Origin: BA4 sp044376575
GTDB taxonomy: Bacteria > Bacteroidota > Bacteroidia > CAIKAF01
Length of the DNA: 64,000 nt
Direction: 5' to 3'
Assembly (NCBI GenBank): GCA_044376575.1
Contig: JBILKR010000010.1
Coordinates: 15,806-79,805, forward strand
The notes under the pieces were generated by a model. The model saw only the letters and a list, made by a program, of their open reading frames with translations, did not search any database and was not told where the DNA came from. Position 1 is the first letter of the stretch, and each line of letters starts with the position of its first letter. Shown here piece after piece: positions 8,640-17,434 of this stretch. A program made the translations under genes and the position numbers.

Positions 8640-10850
8640 ATGAAAAAGTTTACATTACATTTCGCCTTTTTTATTTTATCGGTATTCATATTCCAATCAA
8701 CCTCTCAAGCTCAATCAGCACCATGTGGTGATTGTGTTGGGTTTGTGGATGCCGCGGCAGATTTTACCAACGTTTGTGCCGGTGATCCTGTAACCCTTAC
8801 GGCAATTGGAGATGGATATGCTTATGCCAACGATTTTAATACGTCAACCATCGGAGCCGGTTGGAGTACAAACGTTGTTCCGCAATTCAATAATCCGTGC
8901 GGTACTGGTACCGATGGAACACCTCACTTGTGGATGGGAACATCAACAGCATTTCCCCGTGAATTAGTAACAGTTGATTTCAATATGACTGGAGGTGGAA
9001 ACATTTCCTTTGATTTTGATATGGCAATCCAAGGCCAAGCGGCACCATGTGAAGGACCTGATTTATCTACTGAAGGTGTATATCTTGACTTTTCAACAGA
9101 TGCCGGAGCTACCTGGATTAATATTTTTTATTTCAATCCGGTACCATTAAACGGACCTTATGTTAATTGGGCAAACTATTCATACCCGATTCCCCCAGAA
9201 GCACAAACTCCTTGTACACGTTTCCGTTGGTTTCAGGGTGGAACATCAGGAAATAACTTTGATCACTGGGGGTTGGATAACATCGTTATCGGACCACAAT
9301 TACCTCCCGGTTCTGTAGAGTTATTTTGGGAAGGTACTTTGCAAAATGCTTTACCAACCGAGGTTATTTATCCTCAAAATGACACTATGTTGATATTGGT
9401 AATGCAAACCCCGATTGATACTTGTAAGGATACAATCTTTATTACAGTATCTGAGCCGCCAACTGCAATTCTATCATTTACCCCCATTCCTGCTTGTGCC
9501 GGTGAGCCGATTAATTTTATCGCCAGCGGTTCTACAGGTACAATAGGGACAGTAAATTATGACCTCGATAATAATGGAACTTATGAATATGCTATCGCAG
9601 CTCCGGGTGATACAACTTTTGATATTTTAATTCCTGGTGTTTATGATATTGGAATACAGGTCGTCGCGCCTGGCGGATGTAATAGTGATTCTGTCTTTCA
9701 GCTGACGGTCAGCCCGCTTCCTACGCTTAATTTAAGTAGTTCGCCTTTGGCTGTATGTTTAGGGAATTCTGTTCTTTTGGCGGATTCTGCTACGCTTATA
9801 AATCCTCCGTCAATGAGCAACACCATCACTAATTTTTCCTGGGATTTTCAAAATGATGGAGTGTTAGATTCGATAACTCTCGGTGTTCAATTAACTGGTC
9901 CGCCAATTCAGCGGGTGAAGAGTGCATTCCCTTATTTCTACACCGCGCCGGGTAATTATGAGATAGTGAGTACTGTAACTACTAGTTCTGGCTGTACTCG
10001 TTCTGATACAGTTGAAGTAACTATATATGATTTACCCGTTGCAGGCTTTACAACAGGTAATGAATGTTTCTTAACCCCTGTAAGTTTTCAAGATACTTCT
10101 ATCATTACTTCACCAGAAATAATTGATATTTACGATTGGACATTAACTAATCCTTTAGATCCGAGTTTTAACGAATCTTTCTCTGATACTTCTTTTACCT
10201 ATAGTTTCCCTCAACCGGGAACCTATTACGTTCAATTATATGTAGAATCTGAAAATGGTTGTGTTGATTCTATTGCAGATTCTGTAGTTGTGTATCCGAA
10301 CCCAGTAGCTGATTTTACATATATCACTGATTGTTTCCAGACAAATCACTTTCAGCAAACTGCTTCGCCTGCTCAGGGGTTGACTTATATATGGGATATG
10401 GATATGGACGGTGCACCTGATACAACTCAACCTGCATTTACTTATGTATTCCCTGACTCCGCAGATCAGAATGTAAATTTACAAGTGTATGACGGCAATG
10501 CATGTACTTCTGATACTACCATTCTTGTTGATGTAAAAGGTGGAGTAGATAAACCGGTAATGCCAAACGTACTTTCCATGAGCAGTACTAATGGAAATGA
10601 AAAATTTGATTTTACCATGTTTGCGCCAGGCTTCAATGAATGTATCAGTTATACCTTGGCTATCTTTAATAGATGGGGAACATTGGTATATGAAGCAGTT
10701 AACGATGTCAATGATCCGGATATGACTTGTACTCGTTGTTTTAAAGGAAAGAATACAAATGGCGTTGCTTTAACAGAAGGAACGTATTTCTATATCCTTA
10801 AAGGAGATACCGGAATTGAAGGAAAAGGTACTATCACCGTTTTTAATTAA
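8640..10850 (+). CDS. T9SS type B cargo protein with reelin-like and PKD domains
   Basis: The 736-residue protein has a signal peptide (residues 1-24, ending SQAQ) and then a lectin-like region of about 200 residues whose pattern (YLDFSTDAGATW, FDHWGLDNI) resembles reelin-type subrepeats. Several PKD/Ig-like beta domains follow (about 270-620). The last 90 or so residues form a gliding-motility-associated (type B) sorting domain with FNRWGTLVYE and LTEGTYFYILKG, so the protein should leave through the T9SS and attach to or be released from the cell surface. Its sorting domain carries an unusual Cys pair (TCTRC) where family members usually have a WDG-type segment. The next gene encodes a paralogue with the same feature. 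No catalytic motif is seen; adhesion or a structural role is likely. Confidence 0.88.
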   Translation: MKKFTLHFAFFILSVFIFQSTSQAQSAPCGDCVGFVDAAADFTNVCAGDPVTLTAIGDGYAYANDFNTSTIGAGWSTNVVPQFNNPCGTGTDGTPHLWMGTSTAFPRELVTVDFNMTGGGNISFDFDMAIQGQAAPCEGPDLSTEGVYLDFSTDAGATWINIFYFNPVPLNGPYVNWANYSYPIPPEAQTPCTRFRWFQGGTSGNNFDHWGLDNIVIGPQLPPGSVELFWEGTLQNALPTEVIYPQNDTMLILVMQTPIDTCKDTIFITVSEPPTAILSFTPIPACAGEPINFIASGSTGTIGTVNYDLDNNGTYEYAIAAPGDTTFDILIPGVYDIGIQVVAPGGCNSDSVFQLTVSPLPTLNLSSSPLAVCLGNSVLLADSATLINPPSMSNTITNFSWDFQNDGVLDSITLGVQLTGPPIQRVKSAFPYFYTAPGNYEIVSTVTTSSGCTRSDTVEVTIYDLPVAGFTTGNECFLTPVSFQDTSIITSPEIIDIYDWTLTNPLDPSFNESFSDTSFTYSFPQPGTYYVQLYVESENGCVDSIADSVVVYPNPVADFTYITDCFQTNHFQQTASPAQGLTYIWDMDMDGAPDTTQPAFTYVFPDSADQNVNLQVYDGNACTSDTTILVDVKGGVDKPVMPNVLSMSSTNGNEKFDFTMFAPGFNECISYTLAIFNRWGTLVYEAVNDVNDPDMTCTRCFKGKNTNGVALTEGTYFYILKGDTGIEGKGTITVFN

Positions 10851-10871
10851 CTGTATTTTCTAATAATAATT

Positions 10872-10906
10872 GAAAGGCCTGCTGTTTAACAGCAGGCCTT
10901 TTTTTT
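10872..10906 (+). terminator. Strong Rho-independent terminator
   Basis: A perfect 11-bp stem (10874-10884 with 10890-10900, core GGCCTGCTG) with a 5-base loop is followed by a run of T. It ends the transcript of the 8198-10850 genes. The next gene starts about 50 bp further on. Confidence 0.93.
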
Positions 10907-10954
10907 GAATATTAATAAAATTGAGTCACATTTGTTACTGCTATTTAACATCCT

Positions 10955-12946
10955 ATGAAAAAACTACTTGCTCTGTTTATTTTTCAGGTTTCCACTATCA
11001 TGTCTTTTTCGCAGGCAGGCTGTCCTAATGTTGATGCCGGACCAAATCAAAATTTAGCATGTACAGGTAGTTGCGCATCGCTGGTTGCTGTACCTTTTGA
11101 AACTGGTGCTACATCATCTTATGAAGTAAACTCTATTCCATATAATCCGCCATATCCATTTAATGCAGGTATACCTGCTTTTGTTGGTATTGATGATATC
11201 TGGAGTGACATAATTCCTTTGCCATTCAATTTTTGTTTTTTCGGTAATACTTATAATCAAATTGTTATAGGTGCAAATGGACTGATTACTTTCGATATTG
11301 CAAATGCAAATATGTATTGTCCATGGCCATTTACCAATTCAATTCCTAATCCGGCTCTGCCATTAAATTCAATTAGTGGAGCCTATCATGATATTGATCC
11401 ATCCATTTGTGGTAATATTTATTATGATGTATTTGGTGCAGCACCCTGCCGAACTTTTGTAGTAAATTTTGATCAGGTTTGTCATTTTCAGTGTAACTCT
11501 ATTGTGACTACTCAACAGATTGTAATTTATGAAACTACCAACGCAATTGAAGTATATATCAATGATAAACCAACGTGTGCTACTTGGAATAGCGGAAATG
11601 CAGTAATAGGAATTCAGGATCAATCTGGAACAACGGGGTATTTTCCGCCGGGAAGAAATACCGGTCCATGGACTGCGACCAACGAAGCTTGGAGATTTAC
11701 ACCCAATGGTGCGCCTAATTTTACACTCAATTGGTTTGAAGAAGGAAATCCTTTAGCCATTTCTACAAATGATTCCATTGATGTTTGTCCAACAGATACA
11801 ACTCAATACATTGCACAGGTAATTTACACCAATTGTGATGGAGCGCAGGTAATCGTAAATGATACAGTTACGGTAAATGTATCCGGAGGAATTTCTGTTC
11901 AGCCCGATGTAAATGCTCCTATTTGCGAAGGGAATGCCTTGCAGTTCTCTTCATTGTCAGGTGCTGTTCAATATAATTGGTCGGGTCCCAATGGGTTCTC
12001 TTCAGTTTCACAAAATCCGACTATTCCCAATGCAGGGTTAATTGCAGAAGGATATTATATTATCAGTTCTGTTGATACACTCGGAGGAATATGTTTGGAT
12101 AGTGTTTGGGTTGAAGTCAATGAAAATCCGGATGCGTCCATTATTTCTAATTCACCCATTTGTAATGATGAGTTATTGGAATTATTGCAAAATGCAACTG
12201 TAAATCTTCCGGATACAATTCAATATTATGCCTGGGGAATTACAAATCCAGTATCAGGATGGAGCGCTACTTCCAGTCAACCAGATACATCTTTGATTCT
12301 ACCCGTTGCAGGTAATTATAATGTTTCACTATGGGTTGAAACGAATCAGGGATGTGCAGACTCTATTACAATTCAGGTATTAAAAAGTCCGGATCCGATT
12401 GCAAATTTTACTTATGCTTCATTGTGTTTCCAACAAAATGTATTTGTAGATCAAACATCCTCAGGAACACCTCCTTTTCTTTATCAATGGTTTGTGAATG
12501 GTGATACTATTCCGGATAGTGATCAGTCAACATTTACGTATACTTTCCCTGATACTGCCGATCAAATGGTTACGCTTATTGTAACAGATGCATCAGGATG
12601 TATCAGTGATACTGCGAAATGGGTTGTGGTAAAAGAGGGTGTGAATGTTCCTAAAATTCCTAATGTTTTGTCTGTATCCAGTACTGTTGGAAATGATAAA
12701 TTTGATTTTGAACAATTCGCACCAGGTTTTAATGAGTGTATAGATTACACTTTTAGTATTTATAACCGTTGGGGTTTTAAAGTATTTGAAACCATAAATA
12801 GGATAAGTAATCCTGACCTCACATGTAATGATTGTTTCACAGGAAAAAGTTATACCGGAACCGCACTTACTGAAGGTGTTTATTATTTTGTACTTGAAGG
12901 GTCAAACGGAGTAGAAGAAAGAGGTGTGATACACGTTTTTAATTAA
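10955..12946 (+). CDS. T9SS type B cargo protein with nidogen-like and PKD domains
   Basis: The 663-residue protein has a signal peptide (residues 1-20, ending FSQA), then a nidogen-like extracellular domain (about 50-250: PFNFCFFGNTYNQIVIGANG, and later IGIQDQSGTTGY). Ig/PKD-like domains follow (about 300-560), then a C-terminal type B sorting domain (IYNRWGFKVFE, LTEGVYYFVLEG). It should be exported by the T9SS to the surface. The sorting domain is closely similar to that of the gene just upstream, including the Cys pair (TCNDC), so the two arose by duplication, although their N-terminal domains differ. Its stop overlaps the stop of the convergent gene by 4 bp in a TTAA palindrome. Confidence 0.88.
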   Translation: MKKLLALFIFQVSTIMSFSQAGCPNVDAGPNQNLACTGSCASLVAVPFETGATSSYEVNSIPYNPPYPFNAGIPAFVGIDDIWSDIIPLPFNFCFFGNTYNQIVIGANGLITFDIANANMYCPWPFTNSIPNPALPLNSISGAYHDIDPSICGNIYYDVFGAAPCRTFVVNFDQVCHFQCNSIVTTQQIVIYETTNAIEVYINDKPTCATWNSGNAVIGIQDQSGTTGYFPPGRNTGPWTATNEAWRFTPNGAPNFTLNWFEEGNPLAISTNDSIDVCPTDTTQYIAQVIYTNCDGAQVIVNDTVTVNVSGGISVQPDVNAPICEGNALQFSSLSGAVQYNWSGPNGFSSVSQNPTIPNAGLIAEGYYIISSVDTLGGICLDSVWVEVNENPDASIISNSPICNDELLELLQNATVNLPDTIQYYAWGITNPVSGWSATSSQPDTSLILPVAGNYNVSLWVETNQGCADSITIQVLKSPDPIANFTYASLCFQQNVFVDQTSSGTPPFLYQWFVNGDTIPDSDQSTFTYTFPDTADQMVTLIVTDASGCISDTAKWVVVKEGVNVPKIPNVLSVSSTVGNDKFDFEQFAPGFNECIDYTFSIYNRWGFKVFETINRISNPDLTCNDCFTGKSYTGTALTEGVYYFVLEGSNGVEERGVIHVFN

Positions 12947-13593
12947 ATGATAGAGAATGAAAGCAGTTCTTTTTGATTGGTAAGCATAAAAACTCTTTCT
13001 GTATTCAAATCACTTGAACAATGATCTAACCCTCCCCAGTCATTGCATTCTAAATTTCGTCCTGACGAAGAATATATACATACATTTATTTTATTCAAGT
13101 CAAGTTCTTGATTAATGATTTGAGAAATTTTACGGTCAAGCAAATGAAGAGTGTTGTGATAATCTGTAAGGCTTGAATGTGCAATATCACTATTACTGAG
13201 TTTTATCAATACATCTGTATTTTTTTGTTTGAGTAATTCAACTCCTTTTTCAAGTAAAACAATATCGTACAAATTTGAAGTAGAATACGAAAAATCTGTA
13301 TTTGCATGATTTAATTCAACAATGCCTGATTTGTTTTTGTTAGCTCCATTTAATTGTTGAGGAAATGGTAAGTCATTTAGTTGCATTTCTCTAAAATCAA
13401 GAAGAGTCGTATCCATCAAAGAAGGCAGTTGCGAATTATTTCCCAAAACATCCTGAATGCGGATTGCACCAAGATCAATGAATAGAGAAGAGCTTTCAGA
13501 ACTCAATGGATTCAATGCAGAAACTTTTTGAGGGATAACTACAGCAGAGATTCCTGCCAATACAGTGTTTTTTACAAAAACTCTTCTTTTCAT
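12943..13593 (-). CDS. Tat-signal protein of unknown function
   Basis: I do not recognise this 216-residue protein with certainty. The N-terminus MKRRVFVKNTVLAG is a twin-arginine-type signal followed by a hydrophobic stretch, so export in a folded state is likely. The C-terminal third has SSSGRNLECNDWGGLDHC and then SSDLNTERVF, which recalls the GRN...DH motif of larger Tat-exported DUF1501/alkaline-phosphatase-superfamily-like proteins of Bacteroidota. At 216 residues it is much shorter than those, so it may be a reduced relative; this link is an inference. It stands alone on the minus strand, convergent with the preceding cargo gene and divergent from the barrel gene at 13684. Confidence 0.65.
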   Translation of the reverse strand: MKRRVFVKNTVLAGISAVVIPQKVSALNPLSSESSSLFIDLGAIRIQDVLGNNSQLPSLMDTTLLDFREMQLNDLPFPQQLNGANKNKSGIVELNHANTDFSYSTSNLYDIVLLEKGVELLKQKNTDVLIKLSNSDIAHSSLTDYHNTLHLLDRKISQIINQELDLNKINVCIYSSSGRNLECNDWGGLDHCSSDLNTERVFMLTNQKELLSFSII

Positions 13594-13683
13594 TTGTAAA
13601 TAATTTCAATACTAAATTAATGATATATATTTTGATTTGATTTTACCAATTCGCATATACTTATAAATTTGTATAAAATTAAC

Positions 13684-14490
13684 ATGTTGAAACACCAGCA
13701 AGGTATTAGTACGCTTATCATTTTTGTATTGTTATGTTTACCAATAAATACATTGGCGCAGCAAAAAAAACAAAAAGTGAAAGGAGGCGCAGAATCAGAA
13801 TCGAAACAAAAAACATTTGTTACTGCAGGTATTGATGCTAGTTTTATGATTCCCTCTGATTTTGGATCACGTATTGCGGTTAGCTATAAGGATACATTGT
13901 TTAAACTGGTTCCTCAACTTCGTTTTAAACTTGGAATGTGTGTGCGAACCGATTTTTCAAAACGGTTTTCTTTTCAAACCGGTATATATTATGTAGAACG
14001 GGTGTATGAAGGTAGGGTTGGTAAAGCAAATCAGGTAGGTGATGATTTTCAATCTTTATTTTTTTCAAATCAAATCAAGTATACCGGTTTTGAAATTCCG
14101 CTGATGGGTTTATTTTATGTTCAACTGGGGGAGCGTTGGTTCCTGAATAATTTAGTCGGACTATCTCTTGAATTTTTTCCAAGTGCAACTCAGAAGTTAT
14201 CCCCAGACTCTACCGTACAGTATGATATTTATGCCGCAAGAAACTCATGGATTGTACCTGCTGCAAAAGCTGCGGTGGGATTTGAATACCGTTCCGAAAC
14301 TGCTGGATATTTTTACCTTGGAGGACAGTTTCATCGTCCATTCTTTAATATTTTTGACGGCTATATTGAAGGTCGTTTAGATTCGCCCTTTGCTACACAA
14401 ACGGCTAAATTACCGGCAACAGGAACGTATTTCTCCGTTGATTTAAAATACTTTTTCCCTACAGGTAAAAAGAATAAATTTCTGGATTGA
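13684..14490 (+). CDS. Outer-membrane beta-barrel (porin-family-like) protein
   Basis: The 268-residue protein has a signal peptide (about residues 1-26, ending NTLAQ) and a Lys-rich linker. The remainder has the alternating pattern of an eight-stranded-type outer-membrane barrel (ERWFLNNLVGLSLEFF, a final YFSVDLKYFFP strand). Such proteins in Bacteroidota fall in the porin-family/outer-membrane-beta-barrel groups with no assigned substrate. A TTG at 13669 would add five residues; the ATG at 13684 gives a normal signal peptide and is preferred. It faces the minus-strand ndpA-like gene with an 8-bp gap, so the two are convergent. Confidence 0.75.
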   Translation: MLKHQQGISTLIIFVLLCLPINTLAQQKKQKVKGGAESESKQKTFVTAGIDASFMIPSDFGSRIAVSYKDTLFKLVPQLRFKLGMCVRTDFSKRFSFQTGIYYVERVYEGRVGKANQVGDDFQSLFFSNQIKYTGFEIPLMGLFYVQLGERWFLNNLVGLSLEFFPSATQKLSPDSTVQYDIYAARNSWIVPAAKAAVGFEYRSETAGYFYLGGQFHRPFFNIFDGYIEGRLDSPFATQTAKLPATGTYFSVDLKYFFPTGKKNKFLD

Positions 14491-14498
14491 GATTGTAT

Positions 14499-15536
14499 TT
14501 AGTTTTCTTCTCTGAAATACAATTTATAATAATTCAACCCTTTTTCTTTGTCAAAACCTCTTTCAATGAAATCTGAGTTTCCATGAACATAGAGGTGAAA
14601 ATTTTTATCCAGTTTGATTACACTTTTAAAAAACTTACCTGCGTTTTTATTAACGGCAACCGTTGAAATTTGAAACCTGTCCATTACAGGTAATTCTTTT
14701 TCTTCAGCATAAGCAACCATATAATCGTCAAAAGCTGATGAAATTTCAGGCTCGATGATTACATCTTTCTTAAATTCATCGATATCAAAAGTCTTTTTTT
14801 CCTGAAAATAATCAGCTGTCTTTTTTAAAAAATGAAGCTGTTCATCTTTAGGTAATTGCTGATCTCCGGAAAGAAAATCTTCACTGAAATTCTTTACTAA
14901 CTCCATATACTGAAGTGTTGAGTAATATGAAGTATCTGAGTGTTTGAGCCCGAGAAAATCAGTTTTCCAATAATTTGCTTCTTGTAATTTATTGGTATGA
15001 TCAACAATGCAAATTTTATATCCTTTTTCTTTTTCTGTTTCAAAGATTAAACAGCCTTTATCCAGTTTATTGATGTTTATCCCTTCTTCAATAGTGATAC
15101 CCATGTTTTCTTCAGTAGGAAAAACTCTTAAGTAAGTGTCTTTGTTTTCAGACTTAAATATCCCGATAGCAGATACTACCTCATCTTCTACATAACAGTT
15201 TTCAAATTTTACAACATATAATTCACCCTCTTTAATTTTAGGATGTGTTGCAGAATCATATACAAGTTTAGCAAGCTGTTGTGATTGCTCATGAAACGTT
15301 TCCGTCTTGTCAAATATTTGATTGATACTTTTCCAAACCGTGTTTTTATCTCCTTCAAAGTGGTAGTAATACGGCTCCTTAAAAGAATGAAGAAAATATT
15401 TTTTCAATACATCATTCAGTACTTCATCATGTATCAAAAAAGAAGATGCTGAGAGTTTAAGATCGCCATTATTAAGTTTATTCCCTACAAAGTGAATACT
15501 TATTTTTGATATACTGGCTTCGTTTAAATTAATCAT
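14499..15536 (-). CDS. Nucleoid-associated protein, NdpA/YejK family
   Basis: The 345-residue protein matches the 37-kDa nucleoid-associated family (NdpA/YejK). Its N-terminus (residues 1-50: ISKISIHFVGNK, then a segment on conserved hydrophobic spacing), the central YVVKFENC region and the length of about 335-350 all fit. YejK binds the E. coli nucleoid; its Bacteroidota relatives are abundant but poorly studied, and a DNA-binding role is by family. It is the last gene of a minus-strand set of yebC, a membrane cyclase and this gene, with short gaps (9 and 28 bp), suggesting co-transcription. The protein is rich in Lys and Glu and has no signal peptide, in line with a cytoplasmic location. 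Confidence 0.82.
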   Translation of the reverse strand: MINLNEASISKISIHFVGNKLNNGDLKLSASSFLIHDEVLNDVLKKYFLHSFKEPYYYHFEGDKNTVWKSINQIFDKTETFHEQSQQLAKLVYDSATHPKIKEGELYVVKFENCYVEDEVVSAIGIFKSENKDTYLRVFPTEENMGITIEEGININKLDKGCLIFETEKEKGYKICIVDHTNKLQEANYWKTDFLGLKHSDTSYYSTLQYMELVKNFSEDFLSGDQQLPKDEQLHFLKKTADYFQEKKTFDIDEFKKDVIIEPEISSAFDDYMVAYAEEKELPVMDRFQISTVAVNKNAGKFFKSVIKLDKNFHLYVHGNSDFIERGFDKEKGLNYYKLYFREEN

Positions 15537-15564
15537 AGAAATTATATAAGATCAATAATAATTA

Positions 15565-16581
15565 TTAATGTTCGCTTATTTTATAGACCTGCATAGGAAT
15601 GTTTTTCCCACGTAGTTGAATTACCCCAAGACCAATCACTTCATATCTACCCGTCCAGTGAATTTTTTGATATAATGAATCAGAAATAATTAATTCAGCA
15701 TTATGTTCATTGCAAAGTGATTGTAATCGTGATGCAGTATTTAATACATCGCCGTTGTAAACTATTTCTTTTCTTATATCACCAATTAAAGCAGTAATCA
15801 CAGAGCCATCATGTATTCCTGCTTTAAACTCTGGAATTATTCCATATCGTTCAAGATAGACTTCCTTTTTTTTACGTATTTTATGTTTGATATTAAAAAA
15901 TAAATCGATGGCATTCGGAGATGTTATTCCATTTTCAAGACTCCAACAGATTATAATTTCGTCTCCTACATATTTATAAATTTCAGCATCTGATTCAATG
16001 ATTGGTTCAGATACATCATGAAAAAAATCATCCAGCAGTTTGTAATACTTATCATCACCCAGTGTCTCAGCCATTTTTGTGGAAGATTTTACATCTAAAA
16101 ACATAAATATCATATCCTGTTTTTTAGGTTCATGATATTTACCGGTGATGTATTTCCGAAATGTACCGTCGCCTAACAAATCATCTAATTGAAACAAGAA
16201 CACAATTAAAACAGACCCTTTAAAAACCTCAAAGGTAATCACAAGGAATTCCTTGTTGATAAAGTTATTCAGGATGTCGCCTGCATTTGCGCTACCGGTG
16301 ATAACATAGGTAAGAGAAAGTACAATTAATATTAGAATATAAACAGTAAAAGTGTATGAAACGGACTTGATAAATAAGCCAAGGAAAAAATTAATTTTTC
16401 GAAGTCGTTCTTTATAAATAAATAACTCAAAAACACCGGTAATAAACCCGGAAATAAATCCGACTATAGGATATAGGATTTTGAAATTACCTTCCTGTAT
16501 TAATGAGAATAAGGTGAGTAATGCCCCCAGTACACCGGCTTTAAAACAGTTCTTCAAACGTTGGCGGGTATACTTTGTCAT
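15565..16581 (-). CDS. Membrane-bound class III adenylate/guanylate cyclase
   Basis: The 338-residue protein has an N-terminal membrane part (about residues 15-140, four or more hydrophobic helices) followed by a class III nucleotidyl cyclase domain. The two metal-binding aspartates are visible: Asp163 in MFLDVKSS and Asp207 in YVGDEIIICW. The dimer-site segment GDVLNTASRLQ is also intact, so the enzyme is probably active and makes a cyclic nucleotide from ATP or GTP; the base specificity cannot be read safely. It sits between yebC (9-bp gap) and the nucleoid-associated gene (28-bp gap). No effector such as a CRP-type regulator is adjacent, and nothing resembles a CBASS or other defence operon. 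Confidence 0.9.
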   Translation of the reverse strand: MTKYTRQRLKNCFKAGVLGALLTLFSLIQEGNFKILYPIVGFISGFITGVFELFIYKERLRKINFFLGLFIKSVSYTFTVYILILIVLSLTYVITGSANAGDILNNFINKEFLVITFEVFKGSVLIVFLFQLDDLLGDGTFRKYITGKYHEPKKQDMIFMFLDVKSSTKMAETLGDDKYYKLLDDFFHDVSEPIIESDAEIYKYVGDEIIICWSLENGITSPNAIDLFFNIKHKIRKKKEVYLERYGIIPEFKAGIHDGSVITALIGDIRKEIVYNGDVLNTASRLQSLCNEHNAELIISDSLYQKIHWTGRYEVIGLGVIQLRGKNIPMQVYKISEH

Positions 16582-16590
16582 TCTTTGAAA

Positions 16591-17298
16591 TTACTTCATA
16601 TTATGAAAAACATTAGTTACATCATCATCCTCTTCAATTTTATCAATCAATTTAATGATGTCGTCTTCCTGTTCTGAGCTTAGTTCAGTAGAAGTTACCG
16701 GGATGCGCTGTAATTCAGCATTGATTACCGTTATTCCTTTCTCGTCCAATGCTTTTTGCATTTTACCAAAATTTTCAAACGATGTATATACAAATATTAT
16801 TCCGTCAGATTCTCCAATTTCTTCTGCACCAAAATCAATCAAATCCATCTCGAGTTCTCCCATATCCTGCCCTTCTGCATTGATTTGGAATACCCCCATG
16901 CGTGTAAAGAGGAAGTCCAAAGAGCCTTGAGTTCCTAGCGAACCCCCACTTCGATTAAAATACATCCGGATATTTGCTACAGTTCGAGTTGTATTATCGG
17001 TTGCAGTTTCAACAACAATAGCAACGCCGTGCGGACCATATCCTTCGTAAATAACCTCTTCGTAATTTTCAGATCCTTTATCGCTCGCTCTTTTAATTGC
17101 AGCTTCAATTCTATCTTTAGGCATATCCGCTCCTCGTGCATTTTGCATAATTTGTTTTAACCGAGGATTGTTATCCGGATTAGCACCGCCCGCTTTTACT
17201 GCAATGGCTATTTCTTTACCAAACTTGGTGTATAACTTTGAAATCTTGTTATTTCTGGCAAATATCTTGTGCTTTCTTTTCTCAAAAACTCGACCCAT
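16591..17298 (-). CDS. yebC: YebC/PmpR-family protein
   Basis: The 235-residue protein shows the YebC hallmarks: an N-terminal Lys/Arg-rich stretch (MGRVFEKRKHKIFARN), the NARGADMPKDRIEAAIKRA helix, EGYGPHGVA and the TNRTVANIR-like TRTVANIRMYF segment. Family members are DNA-binding regulators, and some act on the ribosome to relieve stalling at proline runs. Length agrees with the usual 240 or so. It is the first gene of a minus-strand set with the cyclase. A TACATTTG -7-like sequence lies 17-24 bp upstream, though without a matching -33 element. Confidence 0.95.
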   Translation of the reverse strand: MGRVFEKRKHKIFARNNKISKLYTKFGKEIAIAVKAGGANPDNNPRLKQIMQNARGADMPKDRIEAAIKRASDKGSENYEEVIYEGYGPHGVAIVVETATDNTTRTVANIRMYFNRSGGSLGTQGSLDFLFTRMGVFQINAEGQDMGELEMDLIDFGAEEIGESDGIIFVYTSFENFGKMQKALDEKGITVINAELQRIPVTSTELSSEQEDDIIKLIDKIEEDDDVTNVFHNMK

Positions 17299-17314
17299 AA
17301 TACTGATTTTAATG

Positions 17315-17322
17315 CAAATGTA
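17315..17322 (-). promoter_or_regulatory. Candidate -7 element for yebC
   Basis: Read on the minus strand this is TACATTTG, a perfect TAnnTTTG. No TTTG or TTG is found at the proper distance upstream, so only half of the promoter is supported. The same 17-base context occurs before the coiled-coil lipoprotein gene at 57976. Confidence 0.4.
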
Positions 17323-17410
17323 ACAAAAACGTGAAATTTGACCGATGAATATATTTATACCATGTTTAAGTGATTTTATCGCATTTTCTTCTCAAATATC
17401 AGTTTATGGT

Positions 17411-17418
17411 TAATTTTG
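17411..17418 (+). promoter_or_regulatory. Candidate -7 element for the haem protein/FTR1 genes
   Basis: TAATTTTG matches the Bacteroidota -7 pattern TAnnTTTG perfectly and lies 16 bases before the ATG at 17435. It is flanked by GGTT and AACC, which form a short inverted repeat. No clear -33 TTTG is seen. It could drive the iron-uptake pair. Confidence 0.4.
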
Positions 17419-17434
17419 AACCATCATTAAATTT

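Noticed and set aside
15565..16581. CBASS-type or other cyclic-nucleotide defence system
   Set aside because: The enzyme is a class III membrane cyclase, not a CD-NTase, and its neighbours are yebC and a nucleoid protein without effector, toxin or ubiquitin-like genes.
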